NCBI RefSeq assembly: GCF_010725485.1
Contig: NZ_AP022598.1
Location: forward strand, 5,208,001 to 5,272,000
Source: Mycolicibacterium parafortuitum
GTDB taxonomy: Bacteria > Actinomycetota > Actinomycetes > Mycobacteriales > Mycobacteriaceae
Direction: 5' to 3'
Length of the DNA: 64,000 bases
Notes under the pieces: generated by a model
The model's input: the letters and a program-made list of their open reading frames with translations, nothing else
What the model was told of the DNA's origin: nothing
Database searches by the model: none
Translations under genes and position numbers: made by a program
Part shown: piece by piece, positions 34,718-41,260 of the stretch
How positions within the stretch are numbered: position 1 is the first letter of the stretch
How the letters are laid out: every line of letters starts with the position of its first letter

Positions 34718-36228
34718 CACGGCTCCCCCACACCGCGGAAGCTCATCGCGGTGGCGACGTCCTCTCTGGTCGGCGCCACGCGACCGGCGAGATCGCACAA
34801 CGACCACGCCACCCGCAGGGTGCGGTCGCGGCCGCGAATGCTGAGTCGGCCCCGGTCGACGGCGGTGCGCAGCGGTTTCATCGCCTCGGCTCCCAACCGG
34901 AACTCGCGGCGTAGTAGTGCACCGCTGACCTCGGCGTTGGTGCTGAACCCGTACGGGCGCCAGCGTTCTGCCGCGGCGTCCCGCGCGGCCCAGACCCGTT
35001 CGCGGACAACAGCGGTGGACTCGCCCTCCTCATCGTTGAAGGTGCCTTCGCGGGACGCGTGCATCTCGACGCGCAGGTCCACCCGGTCGACCAGCGGGCC
35101 CGACAACTTGGTGCGGTAGCGCCGCCGTTCGGCGGCGCCACATACGCAATCCCGCGGATCCGGCGGTGCGCACGGGCACAGGTTGGCCGCGAGCACCAGC
35201 TGGATGCGGCAGTGGTACCGCGCGACACCGTCGCGGCGCGCCAGCCGGATCTCGCCGTCTTCCAACGGCGTTCGTAGCGCCTCCAGTGCGCCGCTGTTGA
35301 TCTCCGGGAACTCGTCGAGGAACAGCACACCGCGGTGGGCGCGGCTGAGCGCTCCCGGTCGCGCCATGCCGGAGCCACCGCCGACCAGTGCGACGACGCT
35401 GGAGGTGTGGTGGGGCGCGACGAACGGCGGCCGGGTGATCAGCGGGGTGTCACCGGCCAGCAGGCCGGCGACCGAATGGATCGCGGTCACCTCCAACGCA
35501 TCCTTGTGGGACAGCGGCGGAAGCAGTCCGGGAAGGCGTTGCGCCAGCATCGTTTTACCGACCCCCGGCGGCCCGGTCATCATCAGGTTGTGCCCGCCGG
35601 CGGCGGCCACCTCCACGGCGAACCGCGCCTGCGCCTGCCCCACGACGTCGGCGAGATCCGCCGGTACCTCCGGCTCGGGCGGCCGTCCGTCGACACGCCC
35701 CGCCAGCCTTCCCTTACCCGCCAGCCAGGCGTGCAACTGCCTCAGCGTGCGCACCCCCCAGACCTCGATACCGTCGACGAGGCTGGCCTCGGCCAGGTTC
35801 TCGACCGGCACCACCACCGCGGGCCAGCCCTGATGCGCCGCCGTGAGCACCGCGGGTAACACCCCGTGCACGGGCCGCACCCGCCCGTCGAGCGCGAGTT
35901 CGCCCAGCAGCACCGTCTTCTCCAACCGGGGCCAGTCCTCCTTGTCCTGGGCCGAGAGCACCGCCGCGGCCAGCGCGAGGTCGTACAGCGACCCCGCCTT
36001 GGGCAGCGTCGCCGGGGACAACGCGAGCGTCAGCCGCGCCTGGGGCCAGCTGAACTTGCAGTTGGTGATCGCCGCGCGCACCCGGTCCCTCGACTCCTTG
36101 AGCGCCGCATCGCCCAAGCCGACCAGATGCACGCCGGGGAGCCCGTTGCCGATGTCGGCCTCGATCTCGACCAGCTCCCCGTCGACCCCGCGCACCGCCA
36201 CCGCGAACGCCCGCCCGAGCGCCATCAC
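34717..36228 (-). CDS. comM: ComM/YifB-type AAA+ ATPase (503 aa)
   Basis: Magnesium-chelatase-like AAA+ helicase-type protein that promotes branch migration during natural transformation in other bacteria. N-terminal domain (VEIEADIGNGLPGVHLVGLGDAALKE), Walker A GPPGVGKT, Walker B LFLDEFPE and a four-cysteine cluster (CPCAPPDPRDCVCG) are visible. GTG at 36228 or ATG at 36225 can start; both overlap the yraN stop. Operon yraN-comM-dprA. Its role in mycobacteria, which are not known for natural competence by this route, is unclear. Confidence 0.94.
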   Translation of the reverse strand: MMALGRAFAVAVRGVDGELVEIEADIGNGLPGVHLVGLGDAALKESRDRVRAAITNCKFSWPQARLTLALSPATLPKAGSLYDLALAAAVLSAQDKEDWPRLEKTVLLGELALDGRVRPVHGVLPAVLTAAHQGWPAVVVPVENLAEASLVDGIEVWGVRTLRQLHAWLAGKGRLAGRVDGRPPEPEVPADLADVVGQAQARFAVEVAAAGGHNLMMTGPPGVGKTMLAQRLPGLLPPLSHKDALEVTAIHSVAGLLAGDTPLITRPPFVAPHHTSSVVALVGGGSGMARPGALSRAHRGVLFLDEFPEINSGALEALRTPLEDGEIRLARRDGVARYHCRIQLVLAANLCPCAPPDPRDCVCGAAERRRYRTKLSGPLVDRVDLRVEMHASREGTFNDEEGESTAVVRERVWAARDAAAERWRPYGFSTNAEVSGALLRREFRLGAEAMKPLRTAVDRGRLSIRGRDRTLRVAWSLCDLAGRVAPTREDVATAMSFRGVGEP

Positions 36229-36596
36229 CCCACCCCCTCGATGTGGGTGAGCTCAGGAGCACGGCCACGCCCGATCCGGACGGTGACGACGTCGATACGC
36301 ACCGATTCCCAGGTGACGCTCTGCCCCGCGAGCCACAGCCCGGCCAGTCGTCGTAACCGGCGCACCTTCGCCACCGTCACCGCCTCGGCGACACCGCCGA
36401 ACCGATCGCTGGTGCGCGTCTTCACCTCGACGAACACCACCGCCCGCGCGGCATCGTCGGCCACGACGATGTCCAACTCACCGTGGCGGCACCGCCAGTT
36501 GCGGTCGAGCACCCGCAGCCCCAGCCCTTGGAGGTAGTCGGCCGCCAACCGCTCGCCCAACGCCCCGATCTCGGCGCGACTCTCTGTTCTCGTCAT
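36225..36596 (-). CDS. YraN/UPF0102 nuclease-fold protein (123 aa)
   Basis: Restriction-endonuclease-like fold with the PD-(D/E)xK-type residues GELDIVV and FVEVKTR visible around residues 40-62. Family function is poorly known, probably DNA or RNA processing tied to the comM-dprA operon. In M. tuberculosis this gene (Rv2898c) is followed on the same side by fdhD and fdhF; here a 26-kb block follows instead, making it the left border of the accessory region. Confidence 0.9.
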   Translation of the reverse strand: MTRTESRAEIGALGERLAADYLQGLGLRVLDRNWRCRHGELDIVVADDAARAVVFVEVKTRTSDRFGGVAEAVTVAKVRRLRRLAGLWLAGQSVTWESVRIDVVTVRIGRGRAPELTHIEGVG

Positions 36597-36673
36597 ACCG
36601 CCACCCTGCGGCAGCGCCCCGACACGACCGGACGTTCATCCCCAAACCCGAATCCGTCCACACCCGCGCCTGG

Positions 36674-36710
36674 TTGCGTAGCGGCACCGTGAACTTGCGT
36701 AGTGCACTAC
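36674..36710 (+). promoter_or_regulatory. direct repeat and palindrome before the HTTM cassette
   Basis: TTGCGTAG occurs at 36674-36681 and 36695-36702 (21 bases apart, two helical turns). The second copy runs into a perfect 12-bp palindrome GTAGTGCACTAC (36699-36710). Located 76 bases upstream of the first cassette gene, it looks like a regulator-binding region. Confidence 0.5.
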
Positions 36711-36785
36711 TCAGGCCCTCTCGGGCAGACCTCTTTAGCGTCGGCATGAGAAGTTCGTCGACCACCAAGCGAGGGAGGGACCACC

Positions 36786-37082
36786 ATGTCAGAACCCCAA
36801 GAAGGAGTTTCGTTCGATGAGAAGATCGAGATCGATTCGCTGATCGAGTACATGCAAGAGTCCGATCTGGAATCGGTCAACGCGCTGGACCTGATTCGCG
36901 GGATCGTGGGAAGCCCGTACGAGCGCTACAAGCAGGCCCAGGCAACGCTCCGGTGGGGCAGGCCAGCCTTCGCGCTTCTGCGGGCAGAGGGCCGGGAAAT
37001 CGGCAGTGTGACCCTCGGCGAACTCGAAGGCCACGAGGTGTCGCTGGAGCGGCTGCTCGAGCTTCGGCGTGGACTCGAATAG
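36786..37082 (+). CDS. small acidic protein of unknown function (98 aa)
   Basis: I do not recognise a family. The protein is soluble, acidic in the first 45 residues (EKIEIDSLIEYMQESDLESV) and ends in a Leu/Glu/Arg-rich amphipathic helix (SLERLLELRRGLE). No signal peptide, no cysteine, no obvious double-Gly leader cleavage site. GAGGGAGG precedes the ATG. It starts a three-gene unit: 25 bases separate it from the SdpA-like gene, which overlaps the HTTM-like gene. It could be an immunity, adaptor or precursor protein; nothing in the sequence decides between these. Confidence 0.7.
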   Translation: MSEPQEGVSFDEKIEIDSLIEYMQESDLESVNALDLIRGIVGSPYERYKQAQATLRWGRPAFALLRAEGREIGSVTLGELEGHEVSLERLLELRRGLE

Positions 37083-37107
37083 TTGCGCGACACCCTAGGA
37101 GCGCGCG

Positions 37108-37677
37108 GTGGATTCTTCACACCCACTCTGCACGACAATCGATTTCGCGCTTGCCGGATTGTTCACCGCGTGGTTCCTCATCTCGGTGGCGGCTCAGCTC
37201 AGTGACGATGTGCAGGCACGTATGCCGGCACTGAGCGGAGCGGGATTGATACCCCGGTGGGCCTTCTTCGCGCCGCGGCCGGCCACCCACGACACCCACC
37301 TCATGTGTCGCGACCGGGACTCGTTCGGGACCATCGGAGAGCTGGTACCCGTCACCAGCCCGGAGTCCCGGCGGTGGTTCCATGCGGTGTGGAATCCCAA
37401 CAAGTTTCACACCAAGGTCGTCGACGACCTGATGGCCGCGATGGCAGTGCAGAAGCGCGATATCGAGCACCATGACTTCGCCGAGCAATCGCTGATGCTG
37501 ACCGTTCCCTACATCGCGCTCCTGCACATCGTCATGCACGCACGCCGTCCCGAAACGTCGGTGGCGCGTCAGTTCGTGATCGTCAACGACCAGCCGTTCT
37601 CGCCTGACCGACATCCCGAGGTCGGTTTCGTCAGCAAGTTTCACGCCTTCTCCAGGGTCGACGAACCATGTACCTAG
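37108..37677 (+). CDS. SdpA-like single-pass membrane protein (189 aa)
   Basis: One N-terminal membrane helix (FALAGLFTAWFLISVAA, about residues 13-29). A conserved-looking patch LIPRWAFFAPRPATHDTHLM follows around residues 47-66, resembling the Trp-x-Phe-Phe motif of SdpA-family proteins and of partner proteins of actinobacterial HTTM proteins. The rest is hydrophilic. GTG at 37108 has TAGGAG six bases upstream. The end overlaps the HTTM-like gene by 10 bases, so the pair is coupled. Family resemblance is from memory and moderate. Confidence 0.68.
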   Translation: MDSSHPLCTTIDFALAGLFTAWFLISVAAQLSDDVQARMPALSGAGLIPRWAFFAPRPATHDTHLMCRDRDSFGTIGELVPVTSPESRRWFHAVWNPNKFHTKVVDDLMAAMAVQKRDIEHHDFAEQSLMLTVPYIALLHIVMHARRPETSVARQFVIVNDQPFSPDRHPEVGFVSKFHAFSRVDEPCT

Positions 37678-38498
37678 ATGTCGCGCAGGCCGACATCCTG
37701 CAGGCCTATCAACTGACGAGCCGCATCGCCGGCATCGCGCTGATCATCAGCTCGTTGGAGGAGATCTCGCTGCACAGGCACTTCGCCGCCGGCGGCGTGT
37801 ACGACCTCAGCAGAATCGACGCGGCGCTGCGCCGCCACGGTGAAGACTCGCGCCGGCGGACGATCATCGAGCGCCCGGCCTTGCACGTCGCCTGGCCGGT
37901 GCTGCGTTTGGCGCCCGCGGGTGCTCTGGTCCTCGGCCCCAACACCTTTGCACAGATGGCGATCTGTTGGGTCCTGGTGGCCCTGACGACCATCGCCGTC
38001 CAGGAGAGGCACCGCCTCGGCGGTGAGGACGGGTCCGACCAACTGCTCGCGATCATGTCGATCGCGTTCGCGATCTCCCTGGTCCTCGGATTCTGCGAAG
38101 GAGCACTCGTCGCGGGCATGCTGTTCGTCGGAGCTCAGAGCGTTCTGTCGTATGTCACCGCAGGATTTGCCAAACTTCACTGCCCGGTATGGCGTCACGG
38201 CGCCGCGGTGTACGGCGTGCTGGCGACGCGCAGTCACGGGATGAGGTCGGTGGCACGCATCGTCGAGAGAGCACCCACCCTGGGCTACGTGTTGTGCTGG
38301 GTGACAATCAGTTTCGAATCGTCATTTGTGTTGGCGCCCATTCTTCCGCTGCCCCTCCTGGTGGCTCTGCTCGTGGTCGCGGCAGGGTTCCACGCGACGG
38401 TCGCGGTGGTCATGGGCCTGAACGGGTTCTTCTGGGCATTCGTGTCCACCTATCCCGCGGTGATCTTTCTCAACGAGACTGTCCGGTCCTGCCTTTAG
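37668..38498 (+). CDS. HTTM/SdpB-like multipass membrane protein (276 aa)
   Basis: About seven hydrophobic segments. The middle and C-terminal parts have the look of HTTM (horizontally transferred transmembrane) proteins related to vitamin-K-dependent carboxylase and SdpB: GFAKLHCPVWRHGAAVYGVLATRSHG near residues 165-190, then ESSFVLAPILPLPLLVALL and a FHATVAVVMGLNGFFWAF segment with conserved-type His and Asn. Translation is coupled to the upstream SdpA-like gene. A role in maturing or exporting a small peptide is inferred by analogy with SdpABC; no SdpC-like toxin is recognisable. Confidence 0.72.
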   Translation: MYLDVAQADILQAYQLTSRIAGIALIISSLEEISLHRHFAAGGVYDLSRIDAALRRHGEDSRRRTIIERPALHVAWPVLRLAPAGALVLGPNTFAQMAICWVLVALTTIAVQERHRLGGEDGSDQLLAIMSIAFAISLVLGFCEGALVAGMLFVGAQSVLSYVTAGFAKLHCPVWRHGAAVYGVLATRSHGMRSVARIVERAPTLGYVLCWVTISFESSFVLAPILPLPLLVALLVVAAGFHATVAVVMGLNGFFWAFVSTYPAVIFLNETVRSCL

Positions 38499-38624
38499 GG
38501 CGGCGGGTGTTGTAGGAATCGACAGTTTCTGTGAGAGAACGTTTCTTCCCTATCGTGCCCGCCGGCGCTGCGCGGGTGTCACGCTGAACAGATCTGAACC
38601 TGCTGGAGAAGATGCGGTGGCACC

Positions 38625-39401
38625 ATGAGCGAGCCCACACTGTTCCATCGATTGTCTGCCGAGTTCATCGGTACGTTCTGGCTGGTCTTCGGGGGCTGCG
38701 GCAGCGCGGTGTTCGCAGCGAGTTTCACCAACGAGGCGGGATTCCCGTTGGGAATCGGCTTCGCCGGCGTGGCGCTTGCGTTCGGCCTGACCGTCCTGAC
38801 CGGCGTCTACGCGTTCGGCACCATTTCGGGCGGCCACTTCAACCCGGCGGTCACGCTCGGGGCGGCGCTGGCGCGCCGCGTGGAATGGAAGGTTCTCGCA
38901 CCCTATTGGATCGTGCAGGTGCTCGGCGGCCTGCTGGCAGGTGCGGTGATCTATGTCGTGGCCAAAGGAAAGGCCGGTTGGACGGCAGCGGGGAACATGG
39001 CGGCCAACGGGTACGGCGCGCACTCGCCCGGCGGATACCCGCTGGCCGCGGTGATCATCGCCGAGATCGTGCTGACGTTCATCTTCCTGCTGGTCATCCT
39101 CGGCGCCACCGACGACCGCGCACCGAAAGGGTTCGCCGGGTTGGCGATCGGCCTGACGCTGACACTCATCCACCTCATCTCCATCCCGATCTCGAACACG
39201 TCGGTCAACCCGGCGCGATCGACCGGCGTCGCGTTCTTCAACGGCGACGGTGCGCCGGCCCAGTTGTGGGTGTTCTGGCTCGCCCCGTTGGTCGGGGCGG
39301 CAATCGCCGGGGTGGCGTATCCGTACCTGTTCGGCCGGCGCGAGGAACTCGCCGACCGACCGGTGCGCGACGACACCCTCGACGACGGCCGGACCGCCTG
39401 A
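38625..39401 (+). CDS. aqpZ: aquaporin Z (258 aa)
   Basis: Water channel of the MIP family, six helices and two half-helices. NPA boxes are GHFNPAVT (about residue 75) and SVNPARS (about residue 195). The selectivity-filter residues typical of AqpZ (Phe, then His in [20 protein letters not shown], Thr and Arg) are in place, which argues for water and against glycerol. It sits alone after the HTTM cassette in the accessory block. Confidence 0.95.
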   Translation: MSEPTLFHRLSAEFIGTFWLVFGGCGSAVFAASFTNEAGFPLGIGFAGVALAFGLTVLTGVYAFGTISGGHFNPAVTLGAALARRVEWKVLAPYWIVQVLGGLLAGAVIYVVAKGKAGWTAAGNMAANGYGAHSPGGYPLAAVIIAEIVLTFIFLLVILGATDDRAPKGFAGLAIGLTLTLIHLISIPISNTSVNPARSTGVAFFNGDGAPAQLWVFWLAPLVGAAIAGVAYPYLFGRREELADRPVRDDTLDDGRTA

Positions 39402-39548
39402 GGACTCGACGGACGCCGCGGGCAGACAGCAGCTTCACAGCACATCGCCGGTTTCACTGCGCAAACCCGTTAGCCACCCTATCTTTCCCTTACGTAAGTA
39501 CTTTTTGGGCGGCGATGACACGACCGTCCACGTTCGGGGGGAACCGAA

Positions 39549-40277
39549 ATGGCTATGACGTTTGCCCGGTGGGCACCAATAACACTGTGCGCGATGGTGG
39601 TTGCGGCGTGCGGATCGTCGAATCAGGGTCAACCGCCGTCCGACGGAGCCGGCTCTTCGACCTCGACGACGGCCGCAGCGGCAGGACAGGCCGGCGAGAC
39701 TACGGGTTCCGGGCAAATGATCGTGCAGTACCAGGACGCGTACTGGAATCCGGAGTTGCAGCAGATGGAGATGTGTTACGAGTTCATCGACGACGCCGAG
39801 AAGACGTTCGCCGAGGGCGGAGCACCCGACCCGCTGCAGAGGGCTATCGATGCCACCGACGCGGTGTTCTTCCACGAGATGGGCCACATGGTCGTCGATA
39901 TCTACGATCTGCCCATCACCGGACGGGAAGAAGACGTGGCCGATCAGGTCGCGGCTTTCATGCTGCTGCAGCCGGGCGAAGACGACCGAGTCGACGCCGA
40001 ATCCGTCGACGTGTTGTTGGCGATGGCGGATCTGTTCGACATGTGGGGCCAGGCCGCCGGCGACCCCGACGAAGCCGCCTACGCCGACGTGCATTCACCC
40101 GATCAGGTGCGGGTGTACAACCTGCTGTGCTGGGCGTTCGGCGCCGACACCGACGGCAATGCGGTGATCGTGGACGAAGGCTGGTTGCCCGAGGACCGGG
40201 CCGTCCAATGCGAGGCCGAGTTCGACCAGATCAACAATTCCTGGATCACCCTGCTCGCGCCGCATCTCAAGGAGTAG
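39549..40277 (+). CDS. DUF4344-type metallopeptidase lipoprotein (242 aa)
   Basis: Lipoprotein signal peptide with lipobox VAAC (Cys near residue 21), a Ser/Thr/Ala/Gly-rich linker, then a domain with the zinc motif HEMGHMVVDIYDLP and a third-ligand candidate Glu in GREEDVADQVAAF. This gluzincin-like arrangement is typical of the DUF4344 putative metallopeptidases. Four cysteines in the mature part (such as MCYEF, LLCWAF, VQCEAEF) suggest disulfides. Anchored outside the membrane. Good SD GGGGGGAA upstream. Target unknown. Confidence 0.85.
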   Translation: MAMTFARWAPITLCAMVVAACGSSNQGQPPSDGAGSSTSTTAAAAGQAGETTGSGQMIVQYQDAYWNPELQQMEMCYEFIDDAEKTFAEGGAPDPLQRAIDATDAVFFHEMGHMVVDIYDLPITGREEDVADQVAAFMLLQPGEDDRVDAESVDVLLAMADLFDMWGQAAGDPDEAAYADVHSPDQVRVYNLLCWAFGADTDGNAVIVDEGWLPEDRAVQCEAEFDQINNSWITLLAPHLKE

Positions 40278-40374
40278 CGAACCCGCCCCGGAGCCTCCGC
40301 GCGCGCCCCGCGGACAACCGGTTTCGTCATCGTCAACTCTGGGGTACCCGGCAGCATCAGCCGACCAGGAGGAC

Positions 40375-41223
40375 ATGATGGCCGTCCGGAGTTCAGGCGG
40401 GTCGATGCCCCGCTCATTGCACGGCGCCGCCGACCGCGCCACCGACAGCAACGCGCTGGAGAAGCTGGCCCGGGCCGGGTTCGCCGCCAGCGGCGTGCTG
40501 CATCTTCTGGTCGCGTTCATCATCGCCCGACTGGCCTTCCTCGGCGCCGGTGCCGGCGGCGGCGGAAACGCCGACCAATCCGGGGCGCTGGCCACCGTGG
40601 CCGGTCAAACCGGCGGCGCGGTAATGCTCTGGGTCATCGCCGTGGGTCTGGTCGCGCTCGGGCTGTGGTACCTCGCCGAGGCGATCCTGGGCTCCAAGCC
40701 CAAAGAGCGGGGCGAGGACAAGACCGGCTGGAAACGCCTCAAGCCCCTCGGGCTCGCGGTGGTCAACTTCGCGATCGCGTTCTCGGCCGCCAGGTTCGCC
40801 ATGGGAAGCGGGCAGTCCAACGCCCAGCAGAACGCCGGGATGTCGGCTCAGCTCATGCAATCGGGTTGGGGCAAGGCCCTGCTGATCGCCATCGGTATCG
40901 GAGTCGCCGCGGTCGGCGCCTATCACGTGTACAAGGGCGCCTCCGAGAAGTTCCTCGACGAACTTCGCGGATCCCACGGCACGTCCGTGACCGCGATCGG
41001 CGTCACCGGTTACGTCGCCAAGGGCATCGTGCTCGGCGGCGCCGGACTGCTGGTCGTCTTCGCGACGCTGAAGGCCGACCCGGCCAAGGCCTCCGGCCTG
41101 GACGCCGCGGTCAAGACGCTCGGAGAGGCGCCGTTCGGCAAGTTCCTGCTGATCGCGGCCGCGGCCGGGATCGCCGCGTACGGCCTGTACAGCTTCGTCA
41201 GGAGCCGCTACGGCCGGATGTGA
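40375..41223 (+). CDS. DUF1206 membrane protein (282 aa)
   Basis: Three repeats of a two-helix unit, each containing an ARAGFAASGVLHLLV / GVTGYVAKGIVLGGAG-like segment, with about six membrane helices; this is the DUF1206 layout. Function unknown in the family. Hydrophilic N-terminus of about 30 residues. ATG at 40375 or 40378. Followed 37 bases later by the large adenylation-acyltransferase fusion gene. Confidence 0.85.
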   Translation: MMAVRSSGGSMPRSLHGAADRATDSNALEKLARAGFAASGVLHLLVAFIIARLAFLGAGAGGGGNADQSGALATVAGQTGGAVMLWVIAVGLVALGLWYLAEAILGSKPKERGEDKTGWKRLKPLGLAVVNFAIAFSAARFAMGSGQSNAQQNAGMSAQLMQSGWGKALLIAIGIGVAAVGAYHVYKGASEKFLDELRGSHGTSVTAIGVTGYVAKGIVLGGAGLLVVFATLKADPAKASGLDAAVKTLGEAPFGKFLLIAAAAGIAAYGLYSFVRSRYGRM

Positions 41224-41239
41224 ACTGGGCGCCCCAGGC

Positions 41240-41259
41240 CGGTGAGGTTATCCTCACCG
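41240..41259 (+). promoter_or_regulatory. 20-bp palindrome over a leaderless -10
   Basis: CGGTGAGG (41240-41247), TTAT, CCTCACCG (41252-41259) is a perfect inverted repeat ending one base before the ATG at 41261. TATCCT (41249-41254) falls at -12 to -7, so the message is probably leaderless and a protein on the palindrome would block the -10. Confidence 0.6.
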
Positions 41260-41260
41260 A

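Noticed and set aside
39489..39498. Palindrome CTTACGTAAG followed by a T-run as a terminator of aqpZ
   Set aside because: Stem only 5 bp and too weak to call; could be part of the promoter of the lipoprotein gene.
38612..40378. 588-residue plus-strand frame over aqpZ and the DUF4344 gene
   Set aside because: Out of frame with both motif-bearing genes; arginine-rich shadow translation.
41240..41259. IdeR or Fur-type iron box
   Set aside because: The palindrome contains AGGTTA but is shorter than, and does not align with, the 19-bp IdeR consensus; no iron genes follow.
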